NCBI GenBank assembly: GCA_036278755.1 | Contig: DASUKL010000114.1 | Span: 1 to 64,000, forward strand | DNA length: 64,000 nt | DNA from: DASUKL01 sp036278755 | GTDB lineage: Bacteria; Chloroflexota; Limnocylindria; Limnocylindrales; CSP1-4 | Direction of reading: 5' to 3' | In this document: piece after piece, positions 34,967 to 43,501 of the stretch | Numbering within the stretch: position 1 is the stretch's first letter | Layout: each line of letters begins with the position of its first letter | The notes under the pieces: generated by a model | Database searches by the model: none | Told to the model about the DNA's origin: nothing | What the model saw: only the letters and a program-made list of their open reading frames with translations | Made by a program: the position numbers and the translations under genes

Positions 34967-35949
34967 GAGCCGGTGTCGCCTCGACCAGGTCCCCCCGTGG
35001 CCCGCGGATGGGCCGCCAGGTAGGCCGAACGGAGGCGGGCCGGGGCCACGTGGGTGTAGATCTGGGTCGTGGCCAGGCTAGCGTGGCCCAGCAGCTCCTG
35101 GACGACGCGCAGGTCGGCCCCGCCGTCGAGCAGGTGACTGGCGAAGGAGTGGCGCAGGGTGTGGGGATGGACGCCCTGCGGCAGGCCGGCCCGCGCGGCC
35201 AGACGGTCGAATCGGTAACGCAGCCCACGCACGCCGAGCGGCCCACCGGCGGCGTTGAGGAAGAGGCGGCCGTCGTCGGCCGGCGCGGGTCGACCGGCGC
35301 CGGCGGCGCGCTCCAGGGCCGCCTGGCGGAGGCGGGGCCGGCCGGTGGCCAGATAGTCGATCAGGGCCGCGCGAGCCGGTCGACCCAGAAGGCAGATGCG
35401 CTCCTTGCGGCCCTTGCCCAGGACCCGGACCTCACCGCGCCGCAGGTCGACCTCGTCGATGGTCGTGCCGGCCAGCTCGCTGATCCGCAGCCCAGCCGCG
35501 TAGGCCGTCTCGATGAGGGCCCGATCACGCAAGGCGAGGGCCTCCGCGAGCGAGCCGGCCCCCGCCTCTGGATCCTGGGTGCGGTCGATGAGACGCTCCA
35601 CGTCGCCGACCTCGAGGACCTGCGGCAGGCGGTGCGGACGCCGCGGGGCGCTGAGCGCGGCCCAGGGGTCGCCGGCCACCCAGCCCTCCCGCTCGGCGTG
35701 GCGATAGAAGGCCCGCACGGCGGCCACCCGGGCCGAGATCGTCGTCCGCGCCAGGCCGCGCCCGTCGAGCTCGGCCAGGTAGGCCCGCAGGGCACCACGG
35801 CCGGGCTGGCGCCAATCGAGTCCCGGGCGCTGGGCCAGCCAGGCCAGGTACTGCCCGATGGCCGTGGCATACGCCCGGCGGGTGTGGGGCGACGTATCGC
35901 GGGCGGCCAGCGCCTCCAGGAACCGCTCGAGCGCCGCCGCGCCCGTCAC
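34963..35949 (-). CDS. xerC: Tyrosine recombinase XerC/XerD
   Basis: A 328-residue site-specific recombinase that resolves chromosome dimers at dif. The N-terminal SAM-like DNA-binding domain (about 1-100) contains SPHTRRAYATAIGQYLAWL. The catalytic residues are all visible: Arg155 in AAGLRISE, Lys near 179 in LGKGRKER, HxxR at 263-266 in HPHTLRHSFASHLL, His289 in LLGHASL and the nucleophile Tyr298 in TQIYTHV. Its place right after topA matches the topA-xerC order known in Gram-positive bacteria, so it is a housekeeping recombinase and not a mobile integrase. GTG 35949 overlaps the topA stop. Confidence 0.94.
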   Translation of the reverse strand: MTGAAALERFLEALAARDTSPHTRRAYATAIGQYLAWLAQRPGLDWRQPGRGALRAYLAELDGRGLARTTISARVAAVRAFYRHAEREGWVAGDPWAALSAPRRPHRLPQVLEVGDVERLIDRTQDPEAGAGSLAEALALRDRALIETAYAAGLRISELAGTTIDEVDLRRGEVRVLGKGRKERICLLGRPARAALIDYLATGRPRLRQAALERAAGAGRPAPADDGRLFLNAAGGPLGVRGLRYRFDRLAARAGLPQGVHPHTLRHSFASHLLDGGADLRVVQELLGHASLATTQIYTHVAPARLRSAYLAAHPRATGGPGRGDTGS

Positions 35950-38366
35950 GCCGCCGGTGCCGAACGCCTGACCGACGTGCGCCCCGCCGCGGGCCGCTTC
36001 GACGAGCGTCCGGTGCGGCCGGCCGCCGGGCGTCGGCCGCGGCTCGGACCACGCTTGCGGACCAGCGCGCTGGGCTCCGGTGGGCCGCCGGGGAGGCGTA
36101 GCCCGACGAGCTCGGTACCCGCCGCAGGCAGCTCGATGGTGGCGCCGCAAGCCAGGCAGATGGCGCCCTCCGCGCGGCGCGCCACGGGGCCCTCGTCGGC
36201 GTCGTGGAGCGCGCCCAGGGGCTCGAAGTTCGTGGTGAAGTCGCAGGCCGGATAGCGCGAGCAACCCCAGAAGACATTGCCCGTGCGTCGTGCCCGGCGG
36301 GCGGTCAGTTGCCCCTCGTGGCAGGTGGGGCAGGTCACGGCGAACGGCAGCTGGTCGGGCGGCGGTGGGCCCGACTTCTGGATGAAGTCGCAGGCGGGGT
36401 AACGCGAGCAGCCGAGGAACGGCCCGAAGCGACCCTGGCGCATGGTCAGCTGACCCTCGCCACACTTGGGACACGGCTCGCCGGCGCCGGGCAGGGCCTC
36501 GGGCTCCTCGCCCGGCAACGGCCGCGTCTCCTTGTGCTCGGGATACATCGAGCAGGCCAGGAATCGCCCGTTGCGACCAAGGCGGATGACCATGGGGTGG
36601 CCCAGCGAGCAGACCTCGTCGCTGGGCTCGGTGGTGAAGTCGGCCCGGCGGAGCTCCTGGCGCTTCTCGGCCACGCGAGCCTCCAGCGGTCCGTAGAACT
36701 CGCGCAGGAGCGGCACTGAGGCCAGCTCGCCGCGGGCCACCTCGTCGAGGCGCTCCTCCATGCGGGCCGTGAAGGCCAGGTCGACGAACTCACCGAAGTG
36801 CTCCACGAGCAGGTCGGTCACGATCTCGGCCACGATCTCCGGATGGAGCCGGCGGGCTTCGACCCGCACGTAGCCGCGATCGATGATCGTGGAGATGATC
36901 GAGGCATAGGTCGAGGGCCGACCCACACCGTGTTCCTCGAGGGCCTTGATGAGGGTGGCCTCGGTGAAGCGCGGCGGCGGCTCGGTGAAGTGCTGGCTCG
37001 GGGCGACGTCGGCCACGTCGGTCGCCTCGCCCTCCGCCAGGGCAGGCAAACGCCGCTCCTCCTCGTCGTCGGCCTGCTCGTCGTCATGGCCCTCGGTGTA
37101 GACCCGGGCGAACCCATCGAAAAGCGTCCGCGTGGCGCTGGCCCGCAGCCCGTAGCGACCGGCGGCCAGCTCGGCCGTCGTCGTCTCGAGCCGCTTGTCG
37201 GCCATCTGCGAGGCCAGGGCGCGCTGCCAGACGAGACGGTATAGGCGCAGCTCCTCCGGTTTGAGGCTGGCCGCGACGGCGTCGGGCGTTCGGGCGAAGC
37301 TCGTCGGCCGCACGGCCTCGTGGGCCTCCTGGGCGCCGCGGACCTTGGTCTTGTGAACGCGGCCCTTGAGCAGGGCGTAGTCATCGCCGAAGCGCTCGCG
37401 GATCACGGCCCGGGCCTCGTTCATGGCCACGCTGGCCATGGCCGTCGAGTCGGTCCGCATGTAGGTGATGAGTCCGACCTGCCCTTCGGGAGTCTCCACA
37501 CCCTCGTACAGGCGCTGGGCGATGGACATCGTCCGCTTGGGGCTGAACCCGAGCTTGCGGCTGGCCTCCTGCTGGAGGGTGCTGGTGGTGAAGGGCGGCG
37601 CCGGGCTGCGGCGCGACGTGCGGCTGCCGAGCCGCTCGACCAGCGGCCGCAGGAGGCGCAGGGCCGCGGCATGCTCCTCGGCCGCCCCGCCGTCACCGAT
37701 CTCGGCCGCCTGGCCGTCGATCTTCACCAGCTCAGCCGTGAAGCGGTCCCCGCGCTCGGTCACGAGCTCGACCGCGAGGGTCCAGTACTCGCGGGCCTCG
37801 AAGGCCCGGATGGCACGCTCGCGCTCCACCACGAGGCGCACCGCGACCGACTGGACCCGGCCCGCAGAGAGGCCGCCGCGGACCTTGCGGGAGAGGAGCG
37901 GGCTGAGGGTGTAGCCCACCAGGCGGTCGACGATGCGGCGCGCCTGCTGGGCCTCGACGAGATCGCCGTCGATGCTCCGGGGATGGGCGAAGGCCTCCCG
38001 GATGGCCGACTCGGTGATCTCGCTGAAGGTCACCCGTCGCTGCTTGTCGGCGGGCACCGAGGCCGCCTCGGCGACGTGCCAGGCGATGGCCTCGCCCTCG
38101 CGGTCGAGGTCCGTGGCCAGCCAGACGGCGTCGGCCTTGCGGGCCTCGCGGGCGATGGTCTCGACCTGCTTGCGCCGGTCGTCGGGCACGACGTAGTCCG
38201 GCCGGAAGTCGTGCTCGACATCGACCCCGAACTTGCCCTTGCCGGGATTCTCGGGGAGGTCGCGCACGTGGCCGTAGGAGGCGAGGACGTGGTAGTCGGG
38301 GCCGAGATAGCGCTCGATCGTCCGGGCCTTGGCCGGCGACTCCACGATGACGAGGTTCCTTGACAT
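35946..38366 (-). CDS. topA: DNA topoisomerase I
   Basis: An 806-residue type IA topoisomerase that relaxes negative supercoils. The Toprim domain has LVIVESPAKA and ATDLDREGEAIAWH, and the catalytic Tyr302 lies in GLITYMRTDSTAMA. The C-terminal part contains three four-Cys zinc ribbons: one from CSLGHPM and CSMYP, one from CPKCGEGQLTMRQ and CSRYPACDF, and one from CPTCHEGQLT with a second CSRYPACDF. A further CLACG and a basic tail (SRGRRPAAGRTGRSSKRP) follow. ATG 38366 lies eight bases after TACACT. It heads the long envelope operon. Confidence 0.97.
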   Translation of the reverse strand: MSRNLVIVESPAKARTIERYLGPDYHVLASYGHVRDLPENPGKGKFGVDVEHDFRPDYVVPDDRRKQVETIAREARKADAVWLATDLDREGEAIAWHVAEAASVPADKQRRVTFSEITESAIREAFAHPRSIDGDLVEAQQARRIVDRLVGYTLSPLLSRKVRGGLSAGRVQSVAVRLVVERERAIRAFEAREYWTLAVELVTERGDRFTAELVKIDGQAAEIGDGGAAEEHAAALRLLRPLVERLGSRTSRRSPAPPFTTSTLQQEASRKLGFSPKRTMSIAQRLYEGVETPEGQVGLITYMRTDSTAMASVAMNEARAVIRERFGDDYALLKGRVHKTKVRGAQEAHEAVRPTSFARTPDAVAASLKPEELRLYRLVWQRALASQMADKRLETTTAELAAGRYGLRASATRTLFDGFARVYTEGHDDEQADDEEERRLPALAEGEATDVADVAPSQHFTEPPPRFTEATLIKALEEHGVGRPSTYASIISTIIDRGYVRVEARRLHPEIVAEIVTDLLVEHFGEFVDLAFTARMEERLDEVARGELASVPLLREFYGPLEARVAEKRQELRRADFTTEPSDEVCSLGHPMVIRLGRNGRFLACSMYPEHKETRPLPGEEPEALPGAGEPCPKCGEGQLTMRQGRFGPFLGCSRYPACDFIQKSGPPPPDQLPFAVTCPTCHEGQLTARRARRTGNVFWGCSRYPACDFTTNFEPLGALHDADEGPVARRAEGAICLACGATIELPAAGTELVGLRLPGGPPEPSALVRKRGPSRGRRPAAGRTGRSSKRPAAGRTSVRRSAPAA

Positions 38367-38374
38367 CGGCCGGG

Positions 38375-38380
38375 AGTGTA
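38375..38380 (-). promoter_or_regulatory. -10 hexamer of the topA operon promoter (near-leaderless)
   Basis: TACACT on the minus strand is followed by CCCGGCCG and the topA ATG. No Shine-Dalgarno sequence intervenes. This could drive the topA-xerC-murJ-Fem-murE run of about 12 kb, since no internal gap there exceeds 20 bases. Confidence 0.45.
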
Positions 38381-38495
38381 GCACCGGCCTCTTGGCCCAC
38401 CCTTCACCCCGACTCGACCGGCTCTTCACCCCGCGGGGCGGGCGCCGGGCCGGCGAGGACGGCTCCCGCCCGGTGCTCAGCCTGGGGATCCGGGC

Positions 38496-38831
38496 TCAGA
38501 CCTCCCGGATGCGGCGCAGGAAGTCCTCGTCCAGCTCGAGCTCCGGCCCCTCCCCCGCCGGCAGCTGGAGGACCTCGTCCTGGGCCGGTCGAGCCGCCTG
38601 GCCGGGCTGCCGCTCGGACGGGATCTCGATGAAGCGGATGTGGCCGATGGGGATCACGAAGGTGTTCTGGCTGGCATCGATGAAGACCGGCCGCTTGCCG
38701 TCCACGGTCCGCAGGTTGGTGCACACGAGGCACACGTCGCCGGCCGCCGGGAGGGCCGGCAGGTCGGCCAGCAGCGGCTGCTCACCCTGCATGTGGATCA
38801 CGGCGTCGCGGATCACCCCGCCCCCTGCCAC
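38496..38831 (-). CDS. Conserved small protein of unknown function
   Basis: A 111-residue protein with a compact beta-rich core: VIRDAVIHMQGEQPLL, VCLVCTNLRTVDGKRP, VFIDASQNTFVIPIGHIRFI. An acidic tail follows (ELELDEDFLRRIREV). Two Cys four residues apart occur in CLVCTNLR. The pattern suggests a small beta-barrel or PilZ-like fold, but I do not recognise the family with confidence. GTG 38831 is chosen because GGAGG lies six bases upstream and it begins two bases after the stop of the CAP-domain gene; GTG 38816 is an alternative. Confidence 0.65.
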   Translation of the reverse strand: MAGGGVIRDAVIHMQGEQPLLADLPALPAAGDVCLVCTNLRTVDGKRPVFIDASQNTFVIPIGHIRFIEIPSERQPGQAARPAQDEVLQLPAGEGPELELDEDFLRRIREV

Positions 38832-38833
38832 GG

Positions 38834-40564
38834 TCAGCCTCCGTAGAAGTCCGAGTTGTAGACGACCCGGCCGCCCGACGACCAGAGCCCGATGCCGACG
38901 GAGTGGAAGGCGGGGCTCATGAGGTTGCGCCAGTGGCCGCCGTTGGTCGCCTTCTCGTCCTGGAAGAAGAGGACCACCCGGATGGCGCCCTGGTAGGCGC
39001 CGCCGCTCCACTGACCCAGGTTCTCGCCCCAGGTCGGGTTCGTGTAGCCGCAGGCCCGGAGGCGATCGCCGGGCCCGGTGTACGGGCTGCCGCCGTAGTG
39101 CTCGAGCAGGCCATGGGTGGCCAGGTAGCGGGCCCATGGTCGGGTGGCGCAGTCCGAGATGCCGCTGCTGAGCTTGAGCGGCGCGAGGCCGTTGCTGCCG
39201 CGCCCGGTGCACGAGCCGTCACTGTGGACCCAACCGCCGGTATGGGTGCAGTTGAGGAGGTTCAGGTAGTACAGCTCGACCGACTTCAGCGGGGCGCTCG
39301 AGGTCGGGGGGGCCTTCGGCTTGGGGGTCGCTGTGGTCACCGGCTTGGGCTTGCTGGCCACGGCGGTCCTGATCACCGGCTTGGGCTTGGCCGCGGTGGT
39401 GAAAGCGAAGTCGCTGACCACGGCGCTCGGGTCGGCGGCCATCGTCACCCCGGCCGAGGAGATGGCGCTGCCGTCGATCGTCACGCTGTAGGTGTGGCTG
39501 TAGCCGAGCGGCGAGCGTGGGGTCCAGGCCACGACCGTGTCACCTTCGTACCAGGCGAACGTGCCCGCGCTGGTGGCCAGGCCGCTGATGTGGAAAGCCG
39601 CCTCCGTGGCGGCGGGCTGCATGGCCATCGTGAAGCGAACGCTGATGACCTGGCTGCGGGCCACGTCCTTGCTCTTGTCCGACGGCCGGGCCCGGATCAC
39701 GGCCGGCCGGGCGAGGGTGCTGATGGCCAGCTTGACGGGAGCAGCCATCGTGACCCCGTCGGGGTCGGCCACCGAGGCCGCCAGATGGAAGGTGTAGTCG
39801 GCGTCGGCGTCGAGCGGTCCGGCCGGCAGCCACTGGAAGTGCTGGATCCCGTCGCCGGCCGGCCCGGCATCGACGACGGAGACGATCCGACCGGGCGCGG
39901 CCGGCGTCACGGAGAAGGCCCGGCGCACGGAGTCCTGATCGACAGGCTCGGAAAAGGCGATGTCGACCCCGCTCTTGGGCGTCGCCCGGCTGCCGTCACC
40001 ACCCATGACGGAGAGGGTCGCCGTGGGCCGGGCCCGGGTGAGGAACGTGGCGCTGACGCCTGCCCCGAGGGCCTTGCCGGCGCGATCCTGCGCCGTGCCC
40101 GCGATGCGCACGGCGTAGAGCTGACTGGGATCCCAGGCCGTCTGCGGGCTGACGTCGAGATGACGGCCGTCGCTCGTCCAGTGGAGCACCACGGGCGTGG
40201 CCGGATCGACGGACAGGGCCTGGCGCACCGAGGCCTGGTCCATGGGCGTCGTGAAGTCGAACGGCACGGAGCGCCCCACCCGGAAGCCGGTGACCAGGGG
40301 TGACGAGAGGCGGACGACGGCGCCGGGATCGATGGTCGGGGTCAGGTGCGCGTTGGCCGCTGGGGTCGCGGTGCTGGCGGCGGCGAGGCTCAGGAGCGCC
40401 ACGGCGATGACCGCTGCCCCAGCCCGGACGAGGGGCTGTCGGCGGGCCAGCGGGGCGAGGTAGAGGGCACCGAGCACAGGCAGGCCGAGAAGGGCCGCGA
40501 TCGCCTTACGCAATAACCGGACTCCCGTCGTTCGGCCTGGACCGCCGCTGGGGCGACGGCCCAT
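38834..40564 (-). CDS. Exported protein with Ig-like repeats and a C-terminal CAP/SCP domain
   Basis: A 576-residue envelope protein. A hydrophobic segment (AGAAVIAVALLSLAAAS) near residue 55 anchors or exports it. About residues 80-390 form three bacterial Ig-like (Big_5) units recognisable by VPFDFTTPMDQASVRQAL, VDIAFSEPVDQDSVRRAF and ISVRFTMAMQPAATEAAF. A Lys/Pro-rich linker follows. The CAP domain (about 440-576) has LEHYGGSPY, TWGENLGQWSGG, NGGHWRNLMSP and VGIGLWSSGG, the usual His and Glu of the CAP cavity. CAP proteins are secreted and often bind lipids or act on other surface structures; the role here is unknown. It is preceded by AGGGGG and a possible -10, TAGGCT, 24 bases before the ATG. 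Confidence 0.85.
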   Translation of the reverse strand: MGRRPSGGPGRTTGVRLLRKAIAALLGLPVLGALYLAPLARRQPLVRAGAAVIAVALLSLAAASTATPAANAHLTPTIDPGAVVRLSSPLVTGFRVGRSVPFDFTTPMDQASVRQALSVDPATPVVLHWTSDGRHLDVSPQTAWDPSQLYAVRIAGTAQDRAGKALGAGVSATFLTRARPTATLSVMGGDGSRATPKSGVDIAFSEPVDQDSVRRAFSVTPAAPGRIVSVVDAGPAGDGIQHFQWLPAGPLDADADYTFHLAASVADPDGVTMAAPVKLAISTLARPAVIRARPSDKSKDVARSQVISVRFTMAMQPAATEAAFHISGLATSAGTFAWYEGDTVVAWTPRSPLGYSHTYSVTIDGSAISSAGVTMAADPSAVVSDFAFTTAAKPKPVIRTAVASKPKPVTTATPKPKAPPTSSAPLKSVELYYLNLLNCTHTGGWVHSDGSCTGRGSNGLAPLKLSSGISDCATRPWARYLATHGLLEHYGGSPYTGPGDRLRACGYTNPTWGENLGQWSGGAYQGAIRVVLFFQDEKATNGGHWRNLMSPAFHSVGIGLWSSGGRVVYNSDFYGG

Positions 40565-40645
40565 CCCCCTGGCCTGATGGCGCCGCGCAGCCTACCAGAG
40601 GGCCAGCGGTCGTGCAGGTCAGGGCACGGCGGTCCGATGGTGCTT

Positions 40646-41806
40646 TCAGGCACCGGCGAGCAGCGGACCGGCGGGCAGGTAGGTCGCGCCACTGGCCTGG
40701 GCCCAGCCGCGGAGCTGGAGCAGACCGAGCGCGCTGGCCACCGTGGCCGGGGCCAGGCCGGTGGCGGCCACGAGCTGGTCGAGGTCGGCAGGCCCGGCGC
40801 CCAGGCGCTGCGCCACGGCCCGTTCGGCCGGGCCGAGGCCTTCCTGCCCAGGTTCCGCATGGCGTCTCGGCGACGCCTCCGGCCCGGGCGCCAGGGCCAG
40901 GCGGGGGTCGATCCCGGCGTCGGCCAGGGCCTCGTCGAGGCCGATCAGCGGCCGTGCTTCGGTCTCGCGCAGGAGACGGAGGCAGCCCGCGGTCCGGACC
41001 TCACCCGGTCGACCGGGGGCGACGAGCAGGTTGCGGCCCTGTTCGAGGGCATGGTGGGCCGTATTGATCGCCCCGCTGCGGGCCGGCGCCTCGACGACCA
41101 TGACCGTGTCCGCCAGGCCGCTGAGGATCCGGTTGCGGCGGGGGTAGGTGCCGCGCGTCGCGGCGGCTAGAGGCCCGAGCTCGGAGACGACGGCCCCGCC
41201 GCTGTCGACGATGTCCCGCATCAGCCGCCGATGGGCCCGTGGGCCTGGGGCCCGATGGCCGGCTCCGATGACGGCCACGGTCCGGCCGCCGCGGGCCACC
41301 ACGGCGGCGTGCGCGGCGCCATCGATGCCGATGGCCAACCCCGAGACGACCACGACCCCGACCTCGGCCAGCCGGTCGCCCAGCCGACTGGCCAATAGCC
41401 GCCCAGCAGGCGTCGGCCGACGGGTCCCCACGACGGCCACGGCCCGGACCGCCTCGAGGGACGCCACCTCGCCCCAGCCATGCAGGGTGACGGGCGGGTC
41501 GGCCAGGCCCCGAAGGCGGGCCGGCCAGCGCTCGTCGAGGGGCGTCAGGGTCCACAGCCCCAGCCGGCGGAGCGGGGTCTGGAGGCTCTGTGGGTCGGCG
41601 GCCGCCTGGACCAGGGCCGCACGGACGACGTGCCGCAGCCGCAGCTCGGCGGCCAGTGGACCCAGCCGGCCGGCACGGATCGCGGCCAGGGCAGGAGCCG
41701 CGCCGCCGAAGTGGCCGACCAGCCGGCCGAAGGTCAGGAGGCCGACCCCTTCCACCAGGGACAGGCTGATCCAGGCCGCCCGCTCCTCGGGATCCAGGCC
41801 GCCCAT
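40646..41806 (-). CDS. dprA: DNA-processing protein DprA
   Basis: A 386-residue DprA/Smf protein that binds incoming single-stranded DNA and loads RecA in natural transformation. The Rossmann core shows VAVVGTRRPTPAGRLLA, VVSGLAIGIDGAAHAAVV, YPRRNRILSGLADTVMVV and GAINTAHHALEQGRNLL. A C-terminal winged helix (LDQLVAATGLAPATVASAL) follows a Pro/Glu-rich linker. It starts six bases after yifB, the usual competence-gene pairing. No competence pilus genes are seen nearby, so an active uptake system is not shown. Confidence 0.94.
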   Translation of the reverse strand: MGGLDPEERAAWISLSLVEGVGLLTFGRLVGHFGGAAPALAAIRAGRLGPLAAELRLRHVVRAALVQAAADPQSLQTPLRRLGLWTLTPLDERWPARLRGLADPPVTLHGWGEVASLEAVRAVAVVGTRRPTPAGRLLASRLGDRLAEVGVVVVSGLAIGIDGAAHAAVVARGGRTVAVIGAGHRAPGPRAHRRLMRDIVDSGGAVVSELGPLAAATRGTYPRRNRILSGLADTVMVVEAPARSGAINTAHHALEQGRNLLVAPGRPGEVRTAGCLRLLRETEARPLIGLDEALADAGIDPRLALAPGPEASPRRHAEPGQEGLGPAERAVAQRLGAGPADLDQLVAATGLAPATVASALGLLQLRGWAQASGATYLPAGPLLAGA

Positions 41807-41812
41807 CGCCGC

Positions 41813-43396
41813 TCAGGCCGCCAACCGGCCGAGGGAGCCGCCATCGCCGGAACGGAGGGCGGCCGCGGCCAGGATGGAGGGCTCCTCGACCGCCTCCAGG
41901 CCGGCCAGATCCGCGATCGTACGGGCCACTCGCAGCAACCGGTGGGTGGCCCGCGCGGAGAGTCCGGTGGCCGTGGCCAGCTCGCTCAGCCGCTCGCGGG
42001 CCGCTCCACCCAGCCGTGCGGCCCGGACGAGCGAGGTGCCCACCAGCTCCGCGTTGACCAGGCCCTGATTGCGAGCCAGGGCCCGTGCACGTGCCGCTGC
42101 GATCCGCTCCGCGACGACCCGGCTGGCCTCGGCTGGCCCGCTGGAGAGCAGGTCGGCCGGGGGCACGCGCCGCAGCTCCACCCGCAGGTCGAGGCGGTCA
42201 AGCAGCGGGCCACTGACCTTGCGCTGATAGCGCTCCGGCTCGTTCAGCCCACAGCGGCAGGCAACCTCCGGATCGCCGTCGTAGCCGCAGCGGCAGGGAT
42301 TCATGGCCGCCACCAGCTGGACGCGGGCCGGATAGGTCACCTGGCCGCTAGCCCGCGCGAGGTGGATCGTGCCCTCCTCCAGCGGCTGACGGAGGGCGTC
42401 GAGGACGAAGCGGTCGAACTCGGCCAGTTCGTCGAGGAAGAGGACGCCGCGATGGGCAAGGGAGACGAGGCCCGGCATCAGCCGCGGCCCGCCACCGACC
42501 ACGGCCACATAGGAGCTGGTGTGGTGCGGCGCCCGGAAGGGCCGGGCCCGGCGCAGGGTCGGCTCGGGGCCCAGGAGGCCGGCCACGCTCTCGATGACGG
42601 CCAGCTCGAGGGCCTCGCTCGGCCCGAGGGGTGGGAGCAGGCCGGGGATCGTCCGGGCCAGCAGCGTCTTGCCCGCCCCTGGAGGCCCGACCATCAGCAG
42701 GTTGTGGCCGCCGGCCAAGGCGATCTCCAGGGCCCAGCGCGCGGCGGCCTGACCGCGGATGTCGGCCAGGTCGACCGCCTCGGCGCTGGCCGGGTCCACG
42801 GGCGGCGCGACCTCTCCGAGCCCCCCTGCCGTGGGTGCCGAGACGAGCACCGGCGGTCGCCGGGTGGCAGCCTGCGCCCGCCGGCCGCGTGGTCCGGCCA
42901 CGAGCCGGACGGCGTCGTCGAGCCCGTCCAGGCCGTAGGCCTCGACGCCCGCGACGAGGCGCGCCTCGCCCACGTTAGGCGACGGCACCCCGACCCGCCG
43001 ATGGCCCCGCCGGACGAGCGTGGCGACCATCGGCAGGACCCCGGCCACGGGCCGGATCGAGCCGTCGAGGGAGAGCTCACCGAGCAGGGCCAGGGGCCCG
43101 CCGCCAGCCCGCAGCTGACCCGAGGCGACGAGGATCCCCACGGCGATAGCGAGGTCATAGGCCGCGCCGCGCTTGCGGCGGTCGGCGGGGGCCAGGTTGA
43201 CCGTGATGCGGCTGGCCGGATAGTCGTAGCCGGCGTTGCGAACGGCCGCGCGGACGCGTTCCCGAGCCTCTGACAGCGCCGCGTCGGGCAGGCCCACGAT
43301 GTGGCACGAAGGCAGGCCCGGGGCGACATCGACCTCGACCCGGATCAGGGCCCCGTCGAGGCCGTCGATGACGGCCGTGATGAGCGTGGCGAGCAT
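41813..43396 (-). CDS. comM: YifB/ComM family Mg-chelatase-like AAA+ ATPase
   Basis: A 527-residue ComM-type protein; homologues act as branch-migration helicases during transformation. The N-terminal Lon-like domain has GLPDAALSEARERVRAAV and INLAPADRRKRG region features. The AAA+ module (about 200-400) has Walker A GPPGAGKTLLA, FRAPHHTSSY and VLFLDELAEF. A four-Cys zinc motif (CRCGYDGDPEVACRCG) and the C-terminal Mg_chelatase_C domain (ATGLSARATHRLLRVARTIA) complete it. ATG 43396 lies six bases after TAGCCT. Confidence 0.94.
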   Translation of the reverse strand: MLATLITAVIDGLDGALIRVEVDVAPGLPSCHIVGLPDAALSEARERVRAAVRNAGYDYPASRITVNLAPADRRKRGAAYDLAIAVGILVASGQLRAGGGPLALLGELSLDGSIRPVAGVLPMVATLVRRGHRRVGVPSPNVGEARLVAGVEAYGLDGLDDAVRLVAGPRGRRAQAATRRPPVLVSAPTAGGLGEVAPPVDPASAEAVDLADIRGQAAARWALEIALAGGHNLLMVGPPGAGKTLLARTIPGLLPPLGPSEALELAVIESVAGLLGPEPTLRRARPFRAPHHTSSYVAVVGGGPRLMPGLVSLAHRGVLFLDELAEFDRFVLDALRQPLEEGTIHLARASGQVTYPARVQLVAAMNPCRCGYDGDPEVACRCGLNEPERYQRKVSGPLLDRLDLRVELRRVPPADLLSSGPAEASRVVAERIAAARARALARNQGLVNAELVGTSLVRAARLGGAARERLSELATATGLSARATHRLLRVARTIADLAGLEAVEEPSILAAAALRSGDGGSLGRLAA

Positions 43397-43402
43397 GGTT
43401 CC

Positions 43403-43408
43403 AGGCTA
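43403..43408 (-). promoter_or_regulatory. -10 hexamer of a probable leaderless yifB-dprA promoter
   Basis: TAGCCT on the minus strand is followed by GGAACC and the ATG of the ComM-like gene. The dprA gene follows six bases after that gene ends, so both would be driven from here. Confidence 0.45.
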
Positions 43409-43501
43409 GCGGCCGACACTCCACACCGGCTCACCGCGCGATCGACGCCGCCTTCCCTCCCTGCTCCACTGAGCCGCGGCGGGCGTCTCGGGGAACGCCG
43501 C

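Noticed and set aside
34963..35949. Tyrosine recombinase as the integrase of a mobile element
   Set aside because: It has XerC-like length and motifs, follows topA in the housekeeping order, and no attachment sites or cargo genes are present.
38402..38432. Direct repeat CTTCACCCCG upstream of topA as a regulatory site
   Set aside because: There are only two 10-base copies in a G/C-rich gap, with no symmetry and no link to the topA -10.
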